Notes: a model not told the origin generated them from the letters alone. A DNA stretch of 64,000 bases from Euclidia mi (GCA_944739405.2 OX123190.2:59601805-59665804); one strand, 5' to 3'; shown: positions 1 to 9,212, counted from the first letter of the stretch. Numbers and translations: made by a program.

Positions 1-531
1 TTTCACTTAACACACTACACGGCAATGTTTTGGACATGCATACGGATGCGATATGCTTAGGCAGTAATTTGAATAGTTTCCAGAAATCGATGCCTAAAAT
101 TAAATTACTTGTAACTTCTGGAATAATATAAGCTTTCAATAAGTGGGTTTGATTATTAAAAGTAGTGGGTAAGTTGATAAGACCGCGCGGCAACAATATA
201 TTTCCATTCGCGGTCCGAATGGAATTAGTGTTGTGACACTGCTGTATTTCTAACCCGGTTTTAGTAATTACCTCCAGATGGGAGTTGTTACCTAAAATTG
301 TAATGGCTGAACCGGAATCGAGCAATCCACAAATAGGTAAACTGTTAATTGTTACGTTAACATAGGGCCGTAGGTCATTTTTAGGTTTATTATCCAGGAT
401 CGAGGCGACGGAATAACTAGAGAAATACACTTTTAGAGTGTTTAGCCAATTTCTCCAATCATCTTTGTCAAAATTGGTTGAATAGGTTGTAGAACCTAAT
501 TTAGATTTTGACACGCCCCGACCCTGACCAA
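1..531 (-). CDS. Ty3/gypsy pol 5' part with aspartic protease (partial, runs off window)
   Basis: On the minus strand a frame stays open from just after the gag stop to the window edge. It contains the retroviral-type protease motif L-L-D-S-G-S-A (about 300-320) and, further on, an I-L-G-I-D-F-W segment typical of the second half of gypsy proteases. The enzyme would process the gag-pol polyprotein. There is no early ATG; the frame is the -1 frame relative to gag and is entered exactly at the slippery heptamer in front of the gag stop, so it is read as a gag-pol fusion. RT and integrase would lie beyond position 1. No stop interrupts the visible part. Family assignment from motifs only. Confidence 0.75.
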
Positions 532-1290
532 CTAGTTTTTTGGTTTCGTCGATTTACAGTTCGGGCAGTTAGGGAATGTCACATCCCTATGGCCGCACTT
601 GAAGCAAATTGCGAAGCGATCGCGTTTGCATTCATTCAAACTGTGATCATTGATACCGCAGCGCGGGCAGTACTTGGACGTGACTAGAACGACAGAGCTA
701 GGTTTAGACTTAGGTTTGCTAGGTTCGTTGTTCTCAGTGTATTCGGACGTACCCTCTATAGTAGCAACGGGATAATTATTGTAGGAATTATTACGCGCTC
801 GGTTATTAGGTTTGTGACTGTAAGCTAGGTCTGGTGCCAACGTGTCGTTACTGTAATACGGTTCGCGGAATTGAGAGTTCAAACATTTCATCCGTTCGTA
901 GTTTAAACATAACGTCTGCAGTGTTGCTATACTGTCTATTGAAGATATTGACGGAGCTAGCACTAGTGAGTAGCATGGACGTATGTTATGCAATAGGATG
1001 TCTAACTTTTCACGTTCGGACAATCGCTTTGACGGTGACAGCCTAGCGAACAGCTGATTCATTATCGAGAGATAAATAATTATAGTTTCGGTAGCACCTT
1101 GAGTACGTCGGCGGATAGTAGTTCGCAAATTTGAATCTAACGTTTTTCTAATTAGTCCTAACGGTCGAACTTTTACGCCTAATCGTAAAGTAGGCCAATT
1201 GTAAGGGCGGAACGCTTGCACACTAAGTGTAGTGTGTAGTGTATACTTACGCAGCTTATTTATTACATACACAATGGGCTCACACCCCAT
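532..1290 (-). CDS. Ty3/gypsy gag fragment with nucleocapsid zinc knuckle
   Basis: A 252-aa ORF whose C-terminal part is gypsy-like gag. The stretch around residues 65-140 (R-T-Q-G-A-T-E-T ... L-L-H-N-I-R-P-C-Y) resembles gag capsid regions of insect gypsy elements. Near the C-terminus there is one good C-X2-C-X4-H-X4-C knuckle (CPRCGINDHSLNEC) and a second that has lost the histidine spacing (CFKCGHRDVTFPNC). The role is particle assembly and RNA binding. The N-terminal 60 residues look less gag-like and the true 5' end, LTR and primer site are not visible, so the copy is probably 5'-truncated near 1300-1340. The downstream protease follows in the -1 frame. Confidence 0.7.
   Translation of the reverse strand: MGCEPIVYVINKLRKYTLHTTLSVQAFRPYNWPTLRLGVKVRPLGLIRKTLDSNLRTTIRRRTQGATETIIIYLSIMNQLFARLSPSKRLSEREKLDILLHNIRPCYSLVLAPSISSIDSIATLQTLCLNYERMKCLNSQFREPYYSNDTLAPDLAYSHKPNNRARNNSYNNYPVATIEGTSEYTENNEPSKPKSKPSSVVLVTSKYCPRCGINDHSLNECKRDRFAICFKCGHRDVTFPNCPNCKSTKPKN
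535..541 (-). promoter_or_regulatory. -1 ribosomal frameshift heptamer A-AAA-AAC
   Basis: The last gag codons read CCA AAA AAC TAG, so the heptamer A AAA AAC sits in the zero frame directly before the stop. A -1 slip leads into the open protease frame. A AAA AAC is an established retroviral slippery sequence. No downstream pseudoknot was computed. Confidence 0.75.
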
Positions 1291-1355
1291 AAAATACTTT
1301 CTGTTAAATAAAAGCGAGTTAGCTTACGAGGTTGCGATTAGAGGTGAGGAGCCGG

Positions 1356-1870
1356 CTACCTCAAATCAAAGGAGAATTTAAAATCTAACCTCATTTCGTT
1401 CAAATCCAGGTGTATGCGCAACGTGGTAATGCGATCCGAAATGTGGACCGGACATTCTTGGAGACCCTTGACAAGCTTATTATTGATCGCAAATCCAACG
1501 CCCGACCGTCGCGATTCAGAGGCAGCACGTCCTTTCCAGAAGAAAGTATACCCCCCACCATGTTCTACCAGCTCTCCTTCATCAGCTAGGTGTGTTTCAC
1601 TGCGAGCAGCCACATCTATTTCATAGTGATGGAGTTCCCGAGCAATTATGGCCATTTTGCGCTCTGGACAGGCACTGTTATCTCGATCAATGAGTGTACG
1701 CACGTTCCACGCGCCAAGCGTCAAGTCCGAAGTTTTATGTTGTTTCTCATTTTTTCTGTTGCGTCGACCGCGAATTTATCGATGCGGAGGCAGCCGCGGT
1801 TGCTACCGTCCTAGTGAATGGGGTGAGCAATTTTTAGGGCACCTTTTCTAGCCCCCTCTCCAGCTGAGCA
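1356..1870 (-). pseudogene. LINE 5' end with truncated AP-type endonuclease
   Basis: The 122-aa ORF opens with G-A-W-N-V-R-T-L and continues to S-E-T-H-L, which are the first catalytic-region motifs (Asn and Glu) of apurinic-like endonucleases in RTE-type LINEs; insect database entries of this kind are often misnamed craniofacial development protein 2. About 100 residues match and then the similarity stops near the ORF end, so only the N-terminal half of the endonuclease is present. The GC-rich sequence upstream to about 1870 is probably the element's 5' UTR. Cannot be functional; RT is missing. Confidence 0.6.
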
Positions 1871-1986
1871 ATGTTAAAATGTAACAATGATTATAGCAAT
1901 CCTTATCTAGAGGTCCAACTAAATCTTAATAAACTTTTTCAAATGCTGACGTAGCCTTGAATGTAATAAGCATAGGTTCTTTTATA

Positions 1987-2260
1987 TTAAGAGCATTTTT
2001 TTTGTTTTTGACATTTATCACATTTCCTTACAAATACTCTAACTTCACGATCTAGTCCGGGCCAATAAAAATATTTTTTGATATTATTTAACGTCCTTCT
2101 CATGCCCGCGTGGCCACTTGTGGGCAAGAGATAGTAGTCGTTTAGAATCACCTTTCTGTCATCTTTGTCGTCTATTCTTTGTACATTATTTAAAATATAC
2201 CAGCGCATACCTTTAAAATGTTTTATTTCACTTAAGAGCGTATACGCCTCGACCGGCGGC
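1987..2260 (-). pseudogene. Ty3/gypsy integrase H2C2 zinc-binding domain fragment
   Basis: The ORF contains the integrase N-terminal zinc domain: an HAGMRRT motif, then K-Y-F-Y-W-P-G-L and finally C-D-K-C-Q-K-Q-K. This domain helps bind viral-type DNA ends. The frame extends upstream of the first Met toward 2260 (T-L-L-S-E-I-K-H-F-K-G). No catalytic DDE core follows; the sequence toward 1900 is unrelated AT-rich DNA. It lies in the same orientation as the gypsy pol fragment beginning at 4935 and could be a severed 3' piece of it, but nothing proves they were once joined. Confidence 0.65.
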
Positions 2261-2269
2261 TCGAGTTTA

Positions 2270-3160
2270 GGTTTTTATAGCACCGCGGTCGCCCGCACAC
2301 CGCGCATGCGAGACCCGGCGCACTATGACGGTATCGCGTGGAATAATAATCTTGATCCTTTTTGCCATACATGAACAGTATTCGTTTATGTAATACGTCG
2401 ATTATGATATGAAAGTATTCAAATTAATTATTTTCAATGCACATGCATTTAAAGGTATCAAATAAAGATAGATATTACATATTTGTTTAGTAGGATGATG
2501 TTCTTTAGGATAACAACGACTATTTATAATAATTTTCACCACAGCAGCTCAAACATGCCGCTTTTGCTGCGAGACAACAGTGAACAAAACGCGATTTGGA
2601 TTCGAGCGTGAGGCAAAGTAGCTTTTTAATTTTTCAATCTTCAGTGTCACGAATTGACATTGTTCAGCCATAAATTTAAAACATTCGAATTTTACTGTGC
2701 TCTGTCTCTTTCACATGCATATAAAAAAGCGAGTGAAAAAAAAAACTTCTTCGAAATTCGATTTTCGAATTCGATCTCAAAGAAAACACGTTCGGAAACG
2801 CGTTATACCCCAAAATTTAAAGATATACAACTATCTTTATATATAAAGAAATTATGTTGTTTTTTAAATGTTATGTTTATATGTTTAATATATTATTGGA
2901 TTTTAATAAAAATAAGTCTAATTAATAGTATAAAATTGGTATTTAATCAATACATTTTTATTTGGAATTTCAACAATGATAAGTAAATATCATTAATCAA
3001 ACATTTGAAAAATAAACATCAGGGACGCGGTATCAAAACGCGATTTAAAAAATTGCGGAAATAAAGTAAACATATACGTAGTATCCTATAGTCTGTGGTA
3101 AACATATCGCTGATGCTGATAGCGTAACGTGTTAAATTATATTAATATAAAATACTTACT
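2270..3160. other. AT-rich stretch without recognisable gene
   Basis: A short GC-rich patch (about 2250-2345) is followed by AT-rich DNA. A 110-codon open frame at 2654-2986 is low complexity and I see no domain in it. No TIR or LTR pair was recognised. Confidence 0.5.
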
Positions 3161-3168
3161 CTAAAAAG

Positions 3169-3282
3169 ATGAATGAAACTAGCGACGATGACTGTACTTT
3201 AACACCAGAAGAGTTAAAACAACAAGTGATTAATGCAGAATTTTGTTTTCAATTTATTCCTGTTAATTTTGATGTATCCTAA
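3169..3282 (+). CDS. Small acidic ORF of 37 codons, unknown
   Basis: The ORF starts MNETSDDDCTLTPEELKQQ and ends FDVS. The composition (acidic start, then an amphipathic EELKQQVINAEF stretch) looks more like real protein than the surrounding frames, and it is preceded by an AT-rich leader. I do not recognise it. It could be the first exon or a retroposed 5' end of a host transcript, or chance. No splice donor was identified with confidence. Confidence 0.2.
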   Translation: MNETSDDDCTLTPEELKQQVINAEFCFQFIPVNFDVS

Positions 3283-3339
3283 GTAATATGTGTTCTCACT
3301 GCTGTGGTGAAAAGTGATGTGTGCTACACGAGAGCAAAG

Positions 3340-3440
3340 TTTTTTGCATCTCTTGCTGTTGAGTTCCTCACTACGCTCAGGATTCTAACTTTGATTCACT
3401 CGCTACGCTCGCTTCGCTTGCTCGGGACTCAAAATCAGCA
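3340..3440. repeat. Block of near-repeated C-T-C-G-C-T-A/T motifs
   Basis: Short phrases such as CTCACTACGCTC, CTCGCTACGCTCGCTTCGCTTGCTCG recur within 70 bases, giving alternating pyrimidine-rich and CG-containing words. It looks like a degenerate short tandem repeat within a longer dispersed repeat that also contains CTACACGAGAGCAAAG. No coding role is supported. Confidence 0.4.
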
Positions 3441-4007
3441 CTCGAAACAAAAAACAACTTTGCTCTCTTGTTGCACAAATAACTATTGGCGCAGTTTTAT
3501 TATATGATAGAAATAATTTATAATTGTCATCTACATAATTGTTACATTTCAAATATACATTTATTTTGTTATTAATGCATGAAAACCCACGAATGACACT
3601 AAATACAAAACCAAAAGAGTCGGGTAAAAGAAAATACTTAATTAATTAAAAGAAAGAAAAAAATATACTATATGTTGATTTGTATTTACAAAATATTGTA
3701 ATTATACAATACATATTCACCTAAAATTATTTCACACAGTGTGCGATGATATAAATCCCTCTTTTTATAAAATTTTACATAGATAAGGCCAATTCTCGTA
3801 TTTTATATGACATTGAAATTATATTTTGAACGAAATGAGGTTAGATTTTAAATTGAATCAGAATTGGTATTCTTCTAATTTAAATGTCATTATCATCTAG
3901 AATCCGTGTCACGAGAACATAGACATTTTGTAAACAAAGAATTTTACTAAGTGACTTAGCGATAGTTCTGTCAAAAACAAATAATTTCAAATCGATGAGC
4001 GCAACGG
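3441..4007. other. AT-rich spacer with a 30-nt match to the LINE fragment border
   Basis: No gene seen. Positions 3825-3854 match 1375-1404 exactly in inverted orientation; otherwise the stretch is low complexity. Confidence 0.5.
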
Positions 4008-4009
4008 TA

Positions 4010-4221
4010 TAGGTCGGGTTCACGAAAGATGACCACTGCGCAGAAATCATTTTTTAGGTCTCCGTGGAGGTGCGGGGTGAGGCGCGGGTGGAATGCCAAT
4101 GGTGTGGCTCCGTTCTTGACGCATTCCCTAAATGCGTCAAGAATGGAGCCAGGCCATTGGTGCACGAATGTACATATGCGCGACGGCCGCCATTTCTGGT
4201 CAACTTTCGTGAACCGACCTA
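4010..4221. mobile_element. MITE with terminal inverted repeats and TA target duplication
   Basis: The two ends are inverted copies: left TAGGTCGGGTTCACGAAAG, right the complement of TAGGTCGGTTCACGAAAG, one base different in length. TA dinucleotides flank both ends (4008-4009 and 4222-4223), as expected for Tc1/mariner-type insertion. The centre is a second palindrome (about 4092-4157): two 30-nt arms with three mismatches around a four-base loop. No transposase frame is present, so it is non-autonomous. Superfamily assignment from the TA duplication is tentative. Confidence 0.75.
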
Positions 4222-4223
4222 TA

Positions 4224-4934
4224 CATAGATACGTGTCATTGGAAACTAATATGTCAATGGATCGGGTTTTTATCGATATTATGCGCTGTCAACCGGATCT
4301 TTTAATGTTTTGAGGTACTGACGCCTAGAGTGTCAACATTTGGCGTTAGTTCATTGAAATGATACATTCTTGGGCTTAACATCTTTTTATCAGAGGAGAA
4401 AATTAAATTTTTAGTTATCAGGAAGGGGTTGGTGTTAAAGTTACAAGTTTATAGGATTGCAACGCTCTTCTCGCTGCCGGCATCTCGAAAAAGCGCGTGC
4501 AGAATATCAGATGGCAGAAAATTATTTATACCTAAAAAATAAATTGCGTTTTCAGACTACCGTAACGTTTAATTGTTTTTGTTTAAGTTCATTCTGACGA
4601 TTTCATTCACAGACAACGTAAAATCTCTATGCCTAGAAATGTTTATGCACAGATATAGATCTACATAGATAACGCAACTATCACGATTTGTATTGAAACC
4701 AAGCGTGCCGACTTTTTAATACCTACTGTGACGTTGCCTGTATCACGAAGTCCAAGCGATGCGCGACAGTATCGCTTGTGCGATATTCATCATCTCCTAA
4801 TACACAACGTCAGATCAAACGTCCGAAGCAAACGCGGCAATGTAATGTGAATAAAGTTTACTTAACAGTAAAACGGACGCGCGGGGACTGAAGTTAGTGG
4901 CTTTACTATATGTCCGAGATACAATAACTGTTTT
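4224..4934. other. Spacer between MITE and gypsy pol remnant
   Basis: No coding frame with recognisable similarity. A stretch around 4720-4870 is less AT-rich and contains AATAAAG; it could be LTR or UTR debris but has no partner in the window. Confidence 0.4.
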
Positions 4935-5118
4935 GATTTAGCTTTAAATTTACTTGTCTAATTCTTTCGAACACATGTTGCAAATTTTCATAGTTTCATT
5001 TAAATTGCGCCCAAATACTAAAAGGTCATCCTGGTAAACCAAGCATTTCTCGTAATTCAAGCCTGCCATAGCCATCGTCATCATACGTGAAAAGGCTGCT
5101 GGACTAGTTTTTAACCCC
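4935..5118 (-). pseudogene. Gypsy B reverse transcriptase, catalytic part
   Basis: The minus strand encodes M-G-L-K-T-S-P-A-A-F-S, then L-V-Y-Q-D-D-L-L-V-F-G, the RT palm with an intact Asp-Asp pair, followed by V-F-E-R-I-R-Q-V-N-L-K-L-N in a shifted frame. A frameshift near 4975 and the break at 4935 end it. The upstream half of the RT lies beyond the RTE insertion. Confidence 0.75.
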
Positions 5119-6629
5119 ATAGGCATCCTCTCTCTGTGGTCGGTCCCTCATGACAGAGGATCGTGGTCATCGGTGGATGTGGATGGTTTGCACCTGGTTT
5201 CGTTGATCTGCCTCCACCGGTGCCTGTTCATCGCGTCTCGGACGACAGAGCAAAACGTGGTTGATGATGGGCTTCTCACTTGATCGCTCCATCTGGTTAG
5301 GGACCATCCCCGGGCTCGTTTACCCTCCATGTTCCCAACAACGATCAACTTTTCAAGGTTCTCTTCACCCCTCCTCATTATGTGGCCAAAATAGGTTAAT
5401 ATGCGCTGCTGGCAGATGGTGGAAAGGCGTGTTTGGACACGAAGCTGCGAAAGGATCGTTGCATTGGTGCGCTTGGCGATCCAGGGTATCCTCAGTATGC
5501 GTCTCCAGCACCACATCTCGAATGCATCAATCCTTTGCCGTTCTCTGACTCGTATTGTCCATGTTTCCACACCGTACAAGAATATGGGGAATACTAGCGC
5601 GCGTATTAGACGGGTCTTGGTGGTGTTGGTAATACCCCTCTTCTTCCAGATGACATTGAGTCAAGTCATCGCGTCCTTAGCCATACCAATACGCCTCTTT
5701 ATCTCCGGTACGCAGCTGCCGTCATTGTAGACTAGTGCACCCAAGTATATATAGTGGTCAACGATGTCAAGTCCTGGGATGATATTAGATGAGCTGGGGA
5801 GTTTTTCGGCACGGTCAACTACCATTAACTTCGTCTTGCTTCTGTTTACTGCGAGGCCCATGCAGTTGCTCTCGGTCTCGAGTCTCTGAAACAGCTCCTG
5901 CATATCTTCCGTAGACGTCGCTAAAAGGACCGTGTCATCGGCATTCCTGAGATTCGATATCCGCTTTCCTCCTATCGGAAATCCCTTGTCCCAGTTTTTG
6001 AGTACTTTGCGGATGATGTACTTCCCGTATATATTAAACAGGGTCGGGGATAGGATGCAGCCCTGTCACACTCACATTTTGGTTTCGAACACATTAGAAC
6101 AATCGGTGCCGATTCTGACAAAAGAGCGGTTCTCAACATATAGTTGTTGGATCAAGTCAATTAAATGCTCGAGAGCTCACATATCGCTTAACACACTCCA
6201 CAACTTATCCCATTGCACGCTCTCAAAAGCTTTTGTATAATCTATGAAACATAAGACTACTGGACAGTTGAACTCCCTGCTCTTTTCGATAACTGGGCGG
6301 ATGTTAAGAAGCTGTTCCCTTGTTCCTTTGCCCTTCACGAAGCCGGCCTGTTCTTCCGGTATTTGGCTTCGGAGAAAGTGGTTGAGGCGCTTATTAATGA
6401 TGTGCAGGAGGATTTTACTCGCATGGGAAACTAATCTTTCTCCACACATCATTACATATTTCCACCATTATGTCTGTTCCTGCCTCTCCCATGTTCCTCA
6501 ACAGTTCGGTAGGGATACCATCTTTGCCTGATGCCTTTCCATATTTGAGGGCTGTGATAGCGCTTTCTACTTCCGAACGAAGAATCTCTGGTTCGTCTGG
6601 TGTTAACTGCGCTCCCCGATAGGCATCCT
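5119..6629 (-). mobile_element. RTE-type LINE, 5'-truncated, inserted in gypsy B with 11-bp target duplication
   Basis: The inserted DNA is about 5130-6618, flanked on both sides by ATAGGCATCCT (5119-5129 and 6619-6629). Its minus strand encodes RT and the C-terminal region of an RTE-clade LINE but no endonuclease, as expected from incomplete reverse transcription starting at the 3' end. The two halves of the gypsy RT abut in frame when one duplication copy is counted, which fixes the insertion boundaries. Confidence 0.85.
5148..6610 (-). pseudogene. RTE-clade reverse transcriptase pseudogene
   Basis: From the 5' side: an E-V-E-S-A-I-T-A-L-K-Y-G-K-A-S-G-K-D-G-I segment (about 6500-6600), then E-E-Q-A-G-F-V-K-G-K-G-T and F-I-D-Y-T-K-A-F-E-S-V (6177-6452), the palm motif, the thumb (5661-5903) and the family-typical C-terminus with M-Y-G-V-E-T-W-T, M-W-C-W-R-R and a basic tail (5148-5579). 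At least three frameshifts separate these pieces. The palm motif reads N-A-D-D-T, with Asn where Tyr or Phe is expected. The element supplied the nick-primed reverse transcription machinery once; this copy cannot. Confidence 0.8.
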
Positions 6630-6631
6630 AG

Positions 6632-7250
6632 TTATTTGATATTGTCCCGCATGAAATGCCGTATATTTTCTGCTATCATCTGCCAAGTTTACGTTGTAAA
6701 ATCCTTGATATAAATCTAAATGACAAAAATAAATGCAACCTGAAAGAGAGTCTAGAATTTCCGTGATGTTAGGAAGTGGAAACCTATTCGCAGTTATTTA
6801 ATTTCCGATAATCTATTACTAGTCTCCATTTTTTTTATCCATTCGCATTCTTTTTCGGAACTAATAATACTGGGCTACTCCATTCGTTTCTACATTTTTC
6901 AATAAAACCATCTTTTAATATCTTATCAAGTTGATTTTGAATTTCGTTTTTCTGAGAATGAGGTAATCTATAGGGCTTACTAAACACAGGACACGAGTTT
7001 GGTTTCAATATCATATCATGTTCATAAATATTTGTTGTTGTTAATTTATCACCGTCCAAATAAAAAATATCAGAATATTTTGCGCATAAGTTTTCTATAC
7101 AAATTTGTTCTTCTTTATTTAAATGATTTAATTGCAATTGGGAAAACACCTTCTTTACTCGGTCTGCATTTATTTTAGTTTCCTGGAAAGTACATATATT
7201 ATAGTCATTAGCGCTATGAATCATCGGATTAAATTCAGTCAATTTAAATG
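6632..7250 (-). pseudogene. Gypsy B pol: linker and N-terminal half of reverse transcriptase
   Basis: The 135-aa ORF includes L-N-K-E-E-Q-I-C-I-E-N-L-C-A-K-Y-S-D-I-F-Y, then P-Y-R-L-P-H-S-Q-K-N-E-I-Q and E-W-S-S-P-V-L-L-V-P-K-K, the conserved entry into gypsy RT. The region toward 6640 reads T-A-F-H-A-G-Q-Y-Q-I-T after a frameshift around 6830, and part of the fingers domain appears disturbed. It continues across the RTE insertion into the segment starting at 5118. Confidence 0.75.
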
Positions 7251-7419
7251 TATTCTTGGTTGTATTTAATATTTTTATTGGTATCCTACCGCAAACTGTC
7301 TTGACTATAGTGCTAGCTAAATATATTCCGTCAGCAATTTGAGAGGCACAAACTACTCCTTCACCTTGTAAATTAGTCTCAATGTAGTGTATTGATTCAC
7401 ATCTAGTTGGTATATATAG

Positions 7420-7800
7420 TCAACTTTTAGAACGTAATAATATGGGAATATTGATTTGCACACGCTCCACCGAAAGTGTTAAAATATTGTTTTTAAAATC
7501 TAAAACTGATTCATACTTTGTTAAAAAGTCGCTTCCAATTATTCCATTCGCCATAATTGGTAAGAAGTCAAACAGATAAAATTTATGGTGTAAGCGATGA
7601 CCACCTACAAATAAAAACAAGTAACAGTATCCTACAGTGCTTACTTTGCCGCCAATACCATTTATGTATAAGTATTGTTTAACAAATGGAATACGGTATT
7701 CTACGACATGTTTATACTTAAGCGCTGATATTGCAGCGCCGGTGTCAAGTAACCAAGTGTAATTGTAATTGTTTAAAGATAGCTCTATAAAATAAGTACT
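7420..7800 (-). pseudogene. Gypsy B aspartic protease
   Basis: W-L-L-D-T-G-A-A-I-S (about 7735-7765) is the catalytic D-T-G-A motif; G-I-I-G-S-D-F-L (about 7520-7550) is the second-half motif, spaced as in retropepsins. The part from 7620 on is an open ORF; the catalytic motif lies just upstream in the same frame, separated by a region without ATG. It would cleave the polyprotein. Gag ends upstream with a stop and a frame change. The RT fragment follows after about 180 bases. Confidence 0.7.
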
Positions 7801-7945
7801 ACTGCATGATAAAATTTGTTCGATAGTCTCGAAAACACATATTTTTGGAATCAGTTTCAGGCGACTTCGATGTCGTTGCCAGTGCTGGTTCTGGTTCAGT
7901 AGTTATATTGATCTGTTGCTTCCCTCGATAAAAATTGGAGTTATA

Positions 7946-8520
7946 TTAAGACCTACCTCTATTATTTCGTCTGGGTGTAAATGCCTGCTGCTGACGCCGT
8001 GGTCCGTAACCACCGCGGTATTGGTTGCCACCACCTCGGTGTATGTTGATAGCTCTACGCCATGTTGATGCTCGCTGGTTAAATCTACCGTGACCTTGAG
8101 GAAAATGCTGACCTCTGCTTCTGAAAAATCTATTATTTATCTCTCTGGACGTTGACATACCCAAAATATCTGCGGACACTCCGACTGACTCCAACTCCTC
8201 GTCTTGGCCCGCTTGAATCGCGTCTTTGAGAGTACTGAAATTACGTAAAGCGATTATTGTGCTCAAACGTCAATTTCTCAGACCATCGGCAAATTTCTTT
8301 ATAGCGAATTGTTCATTAATCGGTTTTAACAAGTTATAATTACTTGAATTACCATTGGCCTGCGAAATCGTTAAGTTGACAAATAACTCAGAGATTTGTT
8401 TATCGAAATCTTGTATTGTTAATTCATTTTGTCTCATAGGAATTAGTTTTGTTTGTAAAGCACTTGCAGATTTTTTTTAGCAATAGTATGTTTTTCATGT
8501 CAGAAGTTAACTTACTACGG
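7946..8520 (-). pseudogene. Gypsy B gag, C-terminal half with RG-rich tail
   Basis: The segment reads from L-T-S-D-M-K-N-I-L-L-L through I-P-M-R-Q-N-E-L-T-I-Q-D-F-D, then a TGA at about 8268, then A-L-R-N-F-S-T-L-K-D-A-I-Q-A-G and a strongly Arg/Gly-rich tail (G-G-G-N-Q-Y-R-G-G-Y-G-P-R-R) that replaces zinc knuckles as the RNA-binding part. A TAA closes the frame at 7946 although gag-like residues (F-Y-R-G-K-Q-Q-I-N-I) continue beyond it. A one-base frameshift is likely near 8470. The foldback element separates it from the preceding gag part. Confidence 0.65.
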
Positions 8521-8523
8521 AAT

Positions 8524-8653
8524 TCAATATTCGAATTATAGATAGATCTGTAGATTTTAGATTCGTTTTTGACAGTTTTTGGCATAAGCTCCATATAAAA
8601 TATGTCAAACACGAATCTAAAATCTACAGATCTATCTATAGTTCGAATATTGA
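8524..8653. mobile_element. 130-bp foldback (hairpin) element in gypsy B gag
   Basis: Two 42-nt arms (8524-8565 and 8612-8653) are inverted copies with a single mismatch, around a 46-nt loop. The arm begins TCAATATTCGAA and ends TTTTAGATTCG. Gag-like residues are readable on both sides, so the hairpin arrived after the gypsy element. No clear target duplication was found. Confidence 0.75.
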
Positions 8654-8780
8654 AAATGGCCGTTAGACACACTAGAATAATCAGAACTTAATTGTAATTT
8701 TGCGGATCGTGATAATCTACTCAGCTTTTCAAAACAAATTCAATGAGCTTACTTTGTTCGGCAGTCTCAAGGGTAGAGGC
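8654..8780 (-). pseudogene. Gypsy B gag, middle fragment
   Basis: Between the foldback and the SINE the minus strand encodes Y-Y-A-S-T-L-E-T-A-E-Q-S-K-L-I-E-F-V-L-K and, after a one-base shift, L-S-R-S-A-K-L-Q-L-S-S-D. This joins the N-terminal gag fragment on the other side of the SINE. Confidence 0.55.
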
Positions 8781-9212
8781 ATAATATTCTACATACACAC
8801 ATATCGTCACGCCTTTTATCCCCGAAGGGGTAGGCAGGGGTGTATTTCTATACCCACTTTTCGCCAGATATACTTTAGTCCCACGTAATAAGGGGCGAGC
8901 CTATTGCCGTACCGGGCACATTTCCAGACTCCGTGCTGCTACTGTGCTACTGAGAATTTCATGACAGAAAAACCCAATAACACTGCCCGACCCAGGAATC
9001 GAACCCGGGACCTCCCGATCCCACGCGCACATTTATGCTGCGAGACCAACGAGGCAGTCGTATAGGGTTCGATGTCGAGTTTGCCGTCTCTACGCAAAGA
9101 TGGTATTTGCATCGTGTTATCCCTTAGTCGCCTCTTACGACACCCACGGGAAGATAGGGGGTGGTGTCACTTGTATTCTATGCCGTCAACCACACGGCAA
9201 AATAATATTCTA
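8781..9212 (-). mobile_element. tRNA-derived SINE with 11-bp target duplication
   Basis: The insertion (8792-9201) is flanked by ATAATATTCTA at 8781-8791 and 9202-9212. On the minus strand it has a tRNA-like head with a Pol III A-box-like segment near 9036-9046 and a B box GGTTCGATTCC (8995-9005), then a body ending with the lepidopteran-type GTGCCCGG...GCAATAGGCTC and CCCCTTCGGGG segments. About 145 bp of extra sequence precede the tRNA head, so it is composite. It would be mobilised by LINE proteins. It interrupts gag. Confidence 0.85.

Noticed and set aside
2654..2986. 110-codon ORF on the plus strand
   Set aside because: Low-complexity, Phe/Lys/Ile-rich, in AT-rich DNA without any supporting signal.
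8985..9057. Possible tRNA gene
   Set aside because: A/B boxes are present, but the unit is enclosed by an 11-bp duplication together with a SINE body; cloverleaf is degenerate.
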